Shown in pieces: positions 22,845 through 34,042 of a DNA stretch of 64,000 nt. Numbering within the stretch: the first letter of the stretch is position 1; every line of letters starts with the position of its first letter. A program made the translations under genes and the position numbers. The stretch comes from Synchiropus splendidus (taxonomy: Eukaryota > Chordata > Actinopteri > Syngnathiformes > Callionymidae), in NCBI RefSeq assembly GCF_027744825.2, contig NC_071340.1:2177501-2241500 (forward strand). The letters are read 5' to 3'. The notes below the pieces were generated by a model that saw nothing but the letters and a program-made list of their open reading frames with translations, was not told the DNA's origin and did no database searches.

Positions 22845-25100
22845 AAGCTTCCGTACATGAAATTTTCACCTCCCATTGTAGCAGAAAGGGTCTTTCTAGT
22901 AGTTGCACATCAAATCTAAGCTGTCCAAAGCGTTTTTCCAAAGTTATCAACATTTTTATGTTTGGCGTTCTGGAACCCACCTAATCTCAGGCTGAAAACG
23001 CGTTTTCTGCATTGTGCCATAACTTTTCAGGGAAGCTTCAGAACATGAAATGTTCGCCTCCCACTATAGCACAAAGGGTCTTTCTAGCAGTTGCACATCA
23101 AATCTAAGCTGTCTGAAGTGTTTTTCCAAAGTTATCAACATTTTTATGTTTGGTGTTCTGGAACCCACCTTATCTCAGGCTGAAAACGCGTTTTCTGCAT
23201 TGTGCCATAACTTTGCAGGGAAGGTTCAGAACATGAAATTTTCACCTCCCACTATAGCAGAAAGGGTCTTTCTAGTAGTTGCACATCAAATCTAAGCTGT
23301 CTGAAGTGTTTTTTCAAAGTTATCATGTTTTTATGTTTGGCGTTCCGGAATTGACCTTGTCTCATGCTGAAAACGCGTTTTCTCCATTGTGCCATAACTT
23401 TGCAAGGAAGCTTCAGAACATGACATTTAAACATCCCACTATAGCAGAAAGGGTCTTTCTAGTAGTTGCACATCAAATCTAAGCTGTTTGAAGTGTTTTT
23501 CGAAAATTATCAACATTTTTATGTTTGGCGTTCCGGAATCGACCTTATCTCAGGCTGAAAACGCGATTTACGCATTCTGCCATAACTTAGCAGGGAAGCT
23601 TCTGAACATGAAATTTTCAAATCCCACTATAGCAGAAAGGGTCTTTCTAGTAGTTGCACATCAAATCTAAGCTGTCTGAAGTGTTTTTCCAAAGTTATAA
23701 ACATTTTTATGTTTGGCGTTCCGGAATCGATCTTATCTCAGACTGAATATGCGTTTTCTTCATTGTGCCATAACTTTGCAGGGATTTTTCAGAACATGAA
23801 ATTTTCACCTCCCACTATAGCAGAAAGGGTCTTTCTAGTAGTTGCACATGCAATCTAAGCTGTTTGAAGTGTTTTTCCAAAGTTATCAACATTTTTATGT
23901 TTGGCGTTCTGGAATCAACCTTATCTCAAACTGAAAACGCGTTTTCTGCATTGTGCCATAACTTTGCAGGGAAGCTTCAGAACATGAAATTTTCACCTCC
24001 CACTATAGCAGAAAGGGTCTTTCTAGTACTTGCATATCAAATTTAAGCTGTCTGAAGTGTTTTTCCGAAGTTATTAACATTTTTATGTTTGGCGTTCCGG
24101 AATTGACCTTATGTGAGGCTGAACACGAGTTTTCTACGTTGTGCCATAACTTAGCAGCGAAGCTTCAGAACATGAAAATTTCACCTCCCACTAAAGCAGA
24201 AAGGGTCTTTCTAGTAGGTGCACATCAAATCTAAGCTGTTTGAAGTGTTTTTCCAAAGTTATCAACACTTTTATGTTTGGCGTTCCGGAATCGACCTTAT
24301 CTCAGGCTGAAAACACGATTTACGCATTCTGCCATAACTTTGCAGGGAACCTTCAGAACATGAAATTTTCATATCCCACTATAGCAGAAAGGGTCTTTCT
24401 AGTAGTTGCACATCAAATCTAAGCTGTCTGAAGTGTTTTTCCAAAGTTATCAACACCTTTATGTTTGGCGTTCCGGAATCGACCTTATCTAAGCCTGAAA
24501 ACGCGATTTACGCATTCTGCCATAACTTTGCAGGGAAGCTTCTGAACATGAAATTTTCACCTCCCACTATAGCAGAAAGGGTCTTTCTAGTAGTAGCACA
24601 ACCAATCTAAGCTGTCTGAAGTGTTTTTCCAAATTTATCAACATTTTTATGTTTGGTGATCTGGAACCAACCTTATCTCAGGCTGAAAACGCGTTTTCTG
24701 CATTGTGCCATAACTTTGCAGGAAAGCTGCAGAATATGAAATATCCACCTCCCACTATAGCAGAAAGGGTCTTTCTAGTAGTCGCACATCAAATCTAAGC
24801 TGTCTTGAAGTGTTTTTCGAAAGTTATCAACATTTTTAAGTTTGGCGTTCTGGAACCCACCTAATCTCAGGCTGAAAACGCGTTTTCTGCATTGTGCCAT
24901 AACTTTTCAGGGAAGCTTCAGAACATGAAATGTTCGCCTCCCACTATAGCAGAAAGGGTCTTTCTAGTAGTTGCACATCAAATCTAAGCTGTCTGAAGTG
25001 TTTTTCGAAAGTTATCAACATTTTTATGTTTGGCGTTCCAGAATCAACCATCTCTCAGGCTGAAAACGTGTTGTCTGCATTGTGCCATAACTTTGCATGC

Positions 25101-25228
25101 AAGCTTCCGTACATAAGCTGTCTGAAGTGTTTTTTCAAAGTTGTCATGTTTTTATGTTTGGCGTTCCGGAATTGACCTTGTCTCATGCTGAAAACGTGTT
25201 TTCTCGATTGTGCCATAACTTTGCAGGG
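25101..25228 (+). repeat. Truncated 128-bp satellite monomer (copy 3)
   Basis: HindIII sites at 25101 and 25229 are 128 bp apart, with the same joint and the same GTTGTCATG change as at 10973 and 11477. It lies 308 bp upstream of the 42-bp deletion junction, the same spacing as between 11477 and 11785, so both abnormal monomers travelled together. Confidence 0.93.
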
Positions 25229-25408
25229 AAGCTTCAGAACATGACATTTAAACATCCCACTATAGCAGAAAGGGTCTTTCTAGTAGTTGCACATCAAATC
25301 TGAGCTGTTTGAAGTGTTTGTCGAAAGTTATCAACGTTTTTATGTTTGGCGTTCCGGAATCGACCTTATCTCAGGCTGAAAACGCAATTTACGCATTCTG
25401 CCATAGCT

Positions 25409-25414
25409 TAGCAG
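25409..25414 (+). repeat. 42-bp deletion junction in a monomer (TAGCAG microhomology), copy 2
   Basis: Same join as at 11785: CTTAGCAG runs into AAAGGGTC with the HindIII part of the monomer missing. The preceding CCATAGC differs from CCATAAC in the other copy. The joint and its distance from the 128-bp monomer are conserved. Confidence 0.9.
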
Positions 25415-26840
25415 AAAGGGTCTTTCTAGTAGTTGCACATCAAATCTAAGCTGTCTGATGTGTTTTTCCAAAGTTATAAACATTTTCATGTTTGGCGTTC
25501 CGGAATCGACCTTATCTCAGGCTGACAAGGCGTTTTACGCTATGTGCAATAACTTTGCAGGGAAGCATGAGAACATGAAATTTTCAGCTCCCACTATGAC
25601 AAACAGGTTCTTTCTAATAGTTGCACATCAAATCTAATCTGTCTGAAGTGTTTTTCCAAAGTTATCAACATTATTATGTTTGGCGTTCCGGAACCCACCT
25701 TTTTTCAGGCTGAAAACGCGTATTCAGCATTGTGCCATAACTTTGCAGGGAAGCTTCAGAACATGAAATTTTCACCTCCCACAATAGCAGAAAGGGTCTT
25801 TCTAGTAGTTGCACATCAAATCTAAGCTGTCTGAAATGTTTTTTCCAAAGTTATCAACATTTTTATGTTTGGCGTTCCGGAACCCACCTTATCTCAGGCT
25901 GAAAACGCGGTTTCTGCATTGTTCCTTAACTTTGCAGGGAAGCTTCAGAACATGAAATTTTCAACTCCCACTATAACAGACAGAGTCTTTCTAGTAGTTG
26001 CACATCAAATCTAAGTTGTCTGAAGTGTTTTTCGAATGTTATCAACATTTTTATGTTTGGCGTTCCGGAACCCACCTTATCTCAGGCTGAAGACGCGGTT
26101 TCTGCATTGTTCCTTAACTTTGCAGGGAAGCTTCAGAACATGAAATTTTCACCTCCCACTATAGTAGAAAAGGTCTTTCTAGTCGTTGCACATTAAATCT
26201 AAGCTGTCTGAAGTGTTTTTCCAAAGTTATCAACATTTTTGCGTTTGCTGCTCCGGAACCCACATTATCTCGGGCTGAAAACGCGATTTCTGCATTGTGC
26301 CATAACTTTGCAGGGAAGCTTCAGAACATGAAATGTTCACCTCCCACTATAGCAGAAAGGGTCTTTCTAGTAGTTGCACATCAAATGTAAGCTGTTTGAA
26401 GTGTTTTTCCAAAGTTAACACCATTTTTATGTTTGGCGTTCCAGAAACAACCTTATCTCGGGCTGAAAACGCGTTTTACGCAATTTGCCATAACTTTGCA
26501 GGAAAGCTTCAGAACATGAAATTTTGACCTCCCAATATAGCAGAAAGGGTCTTTCTAGTAGTTGCACATCAAATCTAAGCTGTCTGATGTGTTTTTCCAA
26601 AGTTATAAACATTTTCATGTTTGGCGTTCCGGAATCGACCTTATCTCAGGCTGACAAGGCGTTTTACGCATTGTGCAATAACTTTGCAGGGAAGCATGAG
26701 AACATGAAATTTTCAGCTCCCACTATGACAAACAGGTTCTTTCTAATAGTTGCACATCAAATCTAATCTGTCTGAAGTGTTTTTCCAAAGTTATCAACAT
26801 TTTTATGTTTGGCGTTCCGGAACCCACCTTTTTTCAGGCT

Positions 26841-26854
26841 GAAAACGCGTTTTC
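26841..26854. repeat. 14-bp perfect palindrome in the monomer (example copy)
   Basis: GAAAACGCGTTTTC reads the same on both strands. Adding GCT and TGC makes a 20-bp dyad, GCTGAAAACGCGTTTTCTGC, with one mismatched pair. It occurs in most monomers of the TTTTCTGC class; in the TTTTACGC class it shrinks to the 12-bp AAAACGCGTTTT. Monomers with ATGCG, ACACG or CGATT have lost it. This entry is one example. Confidence 0.9.
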
Positions 26855-26917
26855 TGCATTGTGCCATAACTTTGCAGGGAAGCTTCAGAACATGAAATTT
26901 TCACCTCCCACAATAGC

Positions 26918-26932
26918 AGAAAGGGTCTTTCT
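26918..26932. repeat. 15-bp inverted repeat AGAAAG-GGT-CTTTCT (example copy)
   Basis: Six-base arms AGAAAG and CTTTCT flank a three-base GGT. It is present in nearly every monomer with AGCAGAAAGGGTCTTTCTAG, and is weakened in the left subarray where AGCAGAATGGGTC or AGAAAAGGTC occurs. Example of a feature repeated hundreds of times. Confidence 0.85.
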
Positions 26933-28872
26933 AGTAGTTGCACATCAAATCTAAGCTGTCTGAAATGTTTTTTCCAAAGTTATCAACATTTTTATGATTG
27001 GCGTTCCGGAACCCACCTTATCTCAGGCTGAAAACGCGGTTTCTGCATTGTTCCTTAACTTTGCAGGGAAGCTTCAGAACATGAAATTTTCAACTCCCAC
27101 TATAACAGACAGAGTCTTTCTAGTAGTTGCACATCAAATCTAAGTTGTCTGAAGTGTTTTTCGAAAGTTATCAACATTTTTAAGTTTGGCGTTCCGGAAC
27201 CCACTTTATCTCAGGCTGAAAACGCGTTTTCTGCATTGTTCCTTAACTTTGCAGGGAAGCATCAGAACATGAAAATTTCAGCTCCCACTATGACAAACAG
27301 GGTCTTTCTAATAGTTGCACATCAAATCTAAGTTGTCTAAAGTGTTTTTCGAAAGTTATCAACATTTTTATGTTTGGCGTTCCGGAACCCACCTTATCTC
27401 AGGCTGAAAACGCGTTTTCTGCATTGTGCCATAACTTTGCAGGGAAGCTTCAGAACATGAAATTTTCACCTCCCACTATAGCAGAAAGGGTCTTTCTAGT
27501 TGTTGCACATTAAATCTAATCTGTCTGAAGTGTTTTTCGAAAGTTATCAACATTTTTAAGTTTGGCGTTCCGGAACCCACCTTATCTCAGGCTGAAAATG
27601 CGTTTTCTGCATTGTCCCATGACTTTGAAGGAAAGCTTCAGAACATGAAAGTTTCACCTCCCACTATAGCAGAAAGGGTCTTTCTAGTAGTTGCACATCA
27701 AATATAAGCTGTCTGAAATGTTTTTCCAAAGTTATCAACATTTTTATGTTTTGCCTTCCGGAATCGACCTTATCTCAGGCTGAAGACACGTTTTACGCAT
27801 TGTGCCATAACTTTGCAGGGAAGTTCCAGAAAATGAAATTTTCACCTCCCACTATAGCAGAAAGGGTCTTTCTAGTAGTTGCACATCAAATCTAAGCTGT
27901 CTGAAGTGTTTTTCCAAACTTATCAACATTTTTATGTTTGGCGTTCCGGAATCGACCTTATCTCAGGCTGAAAACGCATTTTCTGCATTGTGCCATAACT
28001 TTGCAGGGAAGCTTCAGAACAAGAAATTTTAACCTCCCACTATTGCAGAAAGTGTCTTTCTAGTAGTTGCACATCAAATCTAAGCTGTCTGAAATGTTTT
28101 TCCAAAGTCATCAACATTTTTATGTTCGGCGTTCCGGAATCGACCTTATCTCAGGCTGAAGACGCGTTTTACGCATTGTGCCATAACTTTGCAGGGAAGT
28201 TCCAGAAAATGAAATTTTCACCTCCCACTATAGCAGAAAGGGTTTTTCTAGCAGTTGCACATCAAATCTAAGCTGTCTGAAGTGTTTTTCGAAAGTTATC
28301 AACATGTTTATGTTTGGCGTTCCGGAACACACCTTAACTCGGGCTGAAAACGCGTTTTCTGCATTGTGCCATAACTTTGCATAGAAGCTTCAGAACATGA
28401 AATTTTAACCTCCCACTGTAGCAGAAAGGGTCTTTCTAGTAGTTGCACATCAAATCTAACCTGTCTGAAGTGTTTTTCCAAAGTTATCAACATTTTTATG
28501 TTTGGCGTTCCAGAACCCACCTTATCTCAGGCTGAAAACGCGTTTTCTGCATTGTCCCTTAACTTTGCAGGGAAGCATCAGAACATAAAATTTTCAGCTC
28601 CCACTATGACAAACAGGGTCTTTCTAATAGTTGCACATCAAATGTAATCTGTCTGAAGTGTTTTTCGAAAGTTATCAACATTTTTAAGTTTGGCGTTCCG
28701 GAACCCACCTTATCTCAGGCTGAAAATGCGTTTCCTGCATTGTGCCATAACTTTGAAGGAAAGCTTCAGAACATGAAAGTTTCACCTCCCACTATAGCAG
28801 AAAGGGTCTTTCTAGTAGTTGCACATCAAATATAAGCTGTCTGAAATGTTTTTCCAAAGTTATCAACATTTT

Positions 28873-31800
28873 TATGTTTGGCGTTCCGGAATCGACCTTA
28901 TCTCAGGCTGACAAGGCGTTTTACGCTATGTGCAATAACTTTGCAGGGAAGCATGAGAACATGAAATTTTCAGCTCCCACTATGACAAACAGGTTCTTTC
29001 TAATAGTTGCACATCAAATCTAATCTGTCTGAAGTGTTTTTCCAAAGTTATCAACATTATTATGTTTGGCGTTCCGGAACCCACCTTTTTTCAGGCTGAA
29101 AACGCGTATTCTGCATTGTGCCATAACTTTGCAGGGAAGCTTCAGAACATGAAATTTTCACCTCCCACAATAGCAGAAAGGGTCTTTCTAGTAGTTGCAC
29201 ATCAAATCTAAGCTGTCTGAAATGTTTTTTCCAAAGTTATCAACATTTTTATGTTTGGCGTTCCGGAACCCACCTTATCTCAGGCTGAAAACGCGGTTTC
29301 TGCATTGTTCCTTAACTTTGCAGGGAAGCTTCAGAACATGAAATTTTCAACTCCCACTATAACAGACAGAGTCTTTCTAGTAGTTGCACATCAAATCTAA
29401 GTTGTCTGAAGTGTTTTTCGAAAGTTATCAACATTTTTATGTTTGGCGTTCCGGAACCCACCTTATCTCAGGCTGAAGACGCGGTTTCTGCATTGTTCCT
29501 TAACTTTGCAGGGAAGCTTCAGAACATGAAATTTTCACCTCCCACTATAGTAGAAAAGGTCTTTCTAGTCGTTGCACATTAAATCTAAGCTGTCTGAAGT
29601 GTTTTTCCAAAGTTATCAACATTTTTGCGTTTGCTGCTCCGGAACCCACATTATCTCGGGCTGAAAACGCGATTTCTGCATTGTGCCATAACTTTGCAGG
29701 GAAGCTTCAGAACATGAAATGTTCACCTCCCACTATAGCAGAAAGGGTCTTTCTAGTAGTTGCACATCAAATGTAAGCTGTTTGAAGTGTTTTTCCAAAG
29801 TTAACACCATTTTTATGTTTGGCGTTCCAGAAACAACCTTATCTCGGGCTGAAAACGCGTTTTACGCAATTTGCCATAACTTTGCAGGAAAGCTTCAGAA
29901 CATGAAATTTTGACCTCCCAATATAGCAGAAAGGGTCTTTCTAGTAGTTGCACATCAAATCTAAGCTGTCTGATGTGTTTTTCCAAAGTTATAAACATTT
30001 TCATGTTTGGCGTTCCGGAATCGACCTTATCTCAGGCTGACAAGGCGTTTTACGCATTGTGCAATAACTTTGCAGGGAAGCATGAGAACATGAAATTTTC
30101 AGCTCCCACTATGACAAACAGGTTCTTTCTAATAGTTGCACATCAAATCTAATCTGTCTGAAGTGTTTTTCCAAAGTTATCAACATTTTTATGTTTGGCG
30201 TTCCGGAACCCACCTTTTTTCAGGCTGAAAACGCGTTTTCTGCATTGTGCCATAACTTTGCAGGGAAGCTTCAGAACATGAAATTTTCACCTCCCACAAT
30301 AGCAGAAAGGGTCTTTCTAGTAGTTGCACATCAAATCTAAGCTGTCTGAAATGTTTTTTCCAAAGTTATCAACATTTTTATGATTGGCGTTCCGGAACCC
30401 ACCTTATCTCAGGCTGAAAACGCGGTTTCTGCATTGTTCCTTAACTTTGCAGGGAAGCTTCAGAACATGAAATTTTCAACTCCCACTATAACAGACAGAG
30501 TCTTTCTAGTAGTTGCACATCAAATCTAAGTTGTCTGAAGTGTTTTTCGAAAGTTATCAACATTTTTAAGTTTGGCGTTCCGGAACCCACTTTATCTCAG
30601 GCTGAAAACGCGTTTTCTGCATTGTTCCTTAACTTTGCAGGGAAGCATCAGAACATGAAAATTTCAGCTCCCACTATGACAAACAGGGTCTTTCTAATAG
30701 TTGCACATCAAATCTAAGTTGTCTAAAGTGTTTTTCGAAAGTTATCAACATTTTTATGTTTGGCGTTCCGGAACCCACCTTATCTCAGGCTGAAAACGCG
30801 TTTTCTGCATTGTGCCATAACTTTGCAGGGAAGCTTCAGAACATGAAATTTTCACCTCCCACTATAGCAGAAAGGGTCTTTCTAGTTGTTGCACATTAAA
30901 TCTAATCTGTCTGAAGTGTTTTTCGAAAGTTATCAACATTTTTAAGTTTGGCGTTCCGGAACCCACCTTATCTCAGGCTGAAAATGCGTTTTCTGCATTG
31001 TCCCATAACTTTGAAGGAAAGCTTCAGAACATGAAAGTTTCACCTCCCACTATAGCAGAAAGGGTCTTTCTAGTAGTTGCACATCAAATATAAGCTGTCT
31101 GAAATGTTTTTCCAAAGTTATCAACATTTTTATGTTTTGCCTTCCGGAATCGACCTTATCTCAGGCTGAAGACACGTTTTACGCATTGTGCCATAACTTT
31201 GCAGGGAAGTTCCAGAAAATGAAATTTTCACCTCCCACTATAGCAGAAAGGGTCTTTCTAGTAGTTGCACATCAAATCTAAGCTGTCTGAAGTGTTTTTC
31301 CAAACTTATCAACATTTTTATGTTTGGCGTTCCGGAATCGACCTTATCTCAGGCTGAAAACGCATTTTCTGCATTGTGCCATAACTTTGCAGGGAAGCTT
31401 CAGAACAAGAAATTTTAACCTCCCACTATTGCAGAAAGTGTCTTTCTAGTAGTTGCACATCAAATCTAAGCTGTCTGAAATGTTTTTCCAAAGTCATCAA
31501 CATTTTTATGTTCGGCGTTCCGGAATCGACCTTATCTCAGGCTGAAGACGCGTTTTACGCATTGTGCCATAACTTTGCAGGGAAGTTCCAGAAAATGAAA
31601 TTTTCACCTCCCACTATAGCAGAAAGGGTTTTTCTAGCAGTTGCACATCAAATCTAAGCTGTCTGAAGTGTTTTTCGAAAGTTATCAACATGTTTATGTT
31701 TGGCGTTCCGGAACACACCTTAACTCGGGCTGAAAACGCGTTTTCTGCATTGTGCCATAACTTTGCATAGAAGCTTCAGAACATGAAATTTTAACCTCCC

Positions 31801-32258
31801 ACTGTAGCAGAAAGGGTCTTTCTAGTAGTTGCACATCAAATCTAACCTGTCTGAAGTGTTTTTCCAAAGTTATCAACATTTTTATGTTTGGCGTTCCAGA
31901 ACCCACCTTATCTCAGGCTGAAAACGCGTTTTCTGCATTGTCCCATAACTTTGCAGGGAAGCATCAGAACATAAAATTTTCAGCTCCCACTATGACAAAC
32001 AGGGTCTTTCTAATAGTTGCACATCAAATGTAATCTGTCTGAAGTGTTTTTCGAAAGTTATCAACATTTTTAAGTTTGGCGTTCCGGAACCCACCTTATC
32101 TCAGGCTGAAAATGCGTTTCCTGCATTGTGCCATAACTTTGAAGGAAAGCTTCAGAACATGAAAGTTTCACCTCCCACTATAGCAGAAAGGGTCTTTCTA
32201 GTAGTTGCACATCAAATATAAGCTGTCTGAAATGTTTTTCCAAAGTTATCAACATTTT
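28873..32258 (+). repeat. 18-monomer HOR, 3386 bp (copy 2)
   Basis: Direct tandem partner of 25487-28872, same monomer order. The copy ends where the next monomer has GCTGAAGATGCG instead of GCTGACAAGGCG. Copy 2 begins inside a monomer whose left part is of the GTCTGAAATG type, while copy 1 starts inside a GTCTGATGTG monomer, as expected for unequal exchange between different but aligned monomers. Confidence 0.93.
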
Positions 32259-34042
32259 TATGTTTGGCGTTCCGGAATCGACCTTATCTCAGGCTGAAGA
32301 TGCGTTTTATGCATTGTCCCTTAACTTTGCAGGGAAGCATCAGAACATAAAATTTTCAGCTCCCACTATAGCAGAAAGGGTTTTTCTAGTAGTTGCACAT
32401 CAAATCTAAGCTGTCTGAAGTGTTTTTCGAAAGTTATCAACATTTTTAAGTTTGGCGTTCCGGAACCCACCTTATCTATGGCTGAAAACGCGTTTTCTGC
32501 ATTGTGCCATAACTTTGCAGGGAAGCTTCAGAACATGAAATTTTCACCTCCCACTATAGCAGAAAGGGTCTTTCTTGTAGTTGCACATAAAATATAAGCT
32601 GTCTGAAATGTTTTTCCAAAGTTATCAACATTTTTAAGTTTGGCGTTCCGGAACCCACCTTATCTCAGGCTGAAAATGCGTTTTCTGCATTGTCCCATAA
32701 CTTTGAAGGAAAGCTTCAGAACATGAAAGTTTCACCTCCCACTATAGCAGAAAGGGTCTTTCTACTAGTTGCACATCAAATATAAGCTGTCTGAAATGTT
32801 TTTCCACAGTTATCAACATTTTTATGTTTGGCGTTCCGGAATCGACCTTATCTCTGGCTGAAGACGCGTTTTCTGCATTGTGCCATAACTTTGCAGGGAA
32901 GCTTCAGAACATTAAATTTTCACCTCCCACTATAGCAGAAAGGGTCTTTCTAGTAGTTGCACATCAAATCTAAGCTGTCTGAAGTGTTTTTCGAAAGTTA
33001 TCAACATTTTTATGTTTAGCGTCCCGGAATTGACCTTATCTCAGGCTGAAAACGCGTTTTACGCATTGTCCCATAACTTTCCAGGTAAGCTTCAGAACAT
33101 GAAATTATGTGCTCCCACTATGGCAGAAAGGGTCTTTCTATTAGTTGCACATCAAATCTAAGCTGTCTGAAGTGTTTTTCGAAAGTTATCAACATTTTTA
33201 CGTTTGCCGTTCCGGAACCCACCTTATCTCAGCAGAAAGGGTTTTTCTAGTAGTTGCACATCAAATCTAAGCTGTCTGAAGTGTTTTTCGAAAGTTATCA
33301 ACATTTTTATGTTTGGCGTTCCGGAACCCACCTTATCTCAGGCTGAAAATGCGTTTTCTGCATTGTGCCATAACTTTGAAGGAAAGCTTCAGAACATGAA
33401 AGTTTCACCTCCCACTATAGCAGAAACGGTCTTTCTAGTAGTTGCACTTCAAATATAAGCTGTCTGAAGTGTTTTTCCAAAGTTATCAACATTTTTTTGT
33501 TTGGCGTTCCGGAATCGACCTTATCTCAGGCTGAAGACGCGTTTTACGCATTGTGCCATAACTTTGCAGGGAAGTTCCAGAAAATGAAATTTTCACCTCC
33601 CACTATAGCAGAAAGGGTTTTTCTAGTAGTTGCACATCAAATCTAAGCTGTCTGAAGTGTTTTTCGAAAGTTATCAACATTTTTAAGTTTGGCGTTCCGG
33701 AACCCACCTTATCTATGGCTGAAAACGCGTTTTCTGCATTGTGCCATAACTTTGCAGGGAAGCTTCAGAACATGAAATTTTCACCTCCCACTATAGCAGA
33801 AAGGGTCTTTCTTGTAGTTGCACATCAAATCTAAGCTGTCTGAAGTGTTTTTCGAAAGTTATCAACATTTTTATGTTTGGCATTCCGGAATCGACCTTAT
33901 CTCAGGCTGAAAACGCGTTTTCTGCATTGTGCCATAACTTTGCAGGAAAGCTTCAGAACTAGAAATTTTAACCTCCCACTATTGCAGAAAGTGTCTTTCT
34001 AGTAGTTGCACATCAAATCTAAGCTGTCTGAAATGTTTTTCC
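32259..34042 (+). repeat. Transition zone between the 18-mer and 16-mer HOR blocks
   Basis: About nine to ten monomers not arranged as a HOR. They use types from both sides: TTGAAGGAAAG with GAAAGTTTC, GTTCCAGAAAATG, TTATCTATGGCTG (twice, near 32473 and 33713), and AAATTATG near 33102 and again at 34.9 kb. They look like unamplified relatives of the HOR monomers to the right. A 79-bp deletion joint lies at about 33232. Confidence 0.82.
33087..33383 (+). repeat. Monomer pair with a 79-bp deletion (junction near 33232)
   Basis: HindIII sites at 33087 and 33384 are 297 bp apart, which is two monomers less 79 bp. The joint reads CTTATCTCAG followed by CAGAAAGGG: the ACGCGT zone, GCATTGTGCC, the HindIII site and CCTCCC of one monomer boundary are missing. 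Only two to three bases (AG or CAG) could have served as homology. I saw no second copy of this joint. Confidence 0.9.

Larger units (their letters stand above)
22261..25486 (+). repeat. Mosaic subarray recopied from the 10.8-14 kb region
   Basis: Several blocks match the 10.8-14 kb region at different offsets: about 22954-23454 matches 11860-12360 (offset 11094), 23864 onward matches 13329 onward (offset 10535), and 24930-25450 matches 11306-11826 (offset 13624). The order differs between the regions, so whole groups of monomers were moved or recopied more than once. It contains a 203-bp monomer, a 128-bp monomer and a 42-bp deletion, listed separately. Confidence 0.83.
25487..28872 (+). repeat. 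18-monomer HOR, 3386 bp (copy 1)
   Basis: A run of 18 monomers followed immediately by a second copy at an offset of 3386 bp (18 x 188 + 2; two monomers carry an extra T in the T tract). Marks include GCTGACAAGGCG, GCAATAACTTTGC, AAGCATGAGAACATG, CTATGACAAACAGG, GTTCCTTAAC, ATAACAGACAG, TTTGCTGCTCC and TTGAAGGAAAG. It holds an older internal duplication: the GACAAGGCG monomer recurs 1128 bp (6 monomers) later. By eye I noticed four base differences from copy 2, near 25729, 26035, 27612 and 28557. The start is set where copy 2 first resembles this copy after the divergent ATAAACATTTTCATG. Confidence 0.93.

Noticed and set aside
33087..33383. Possible mobile-element insertion or excision at the shortened monomer
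   Set aside because: The joint simply omits 79 bp of satellite; there is no target-site duplication, foreign sequence or terminal inverted repeat.
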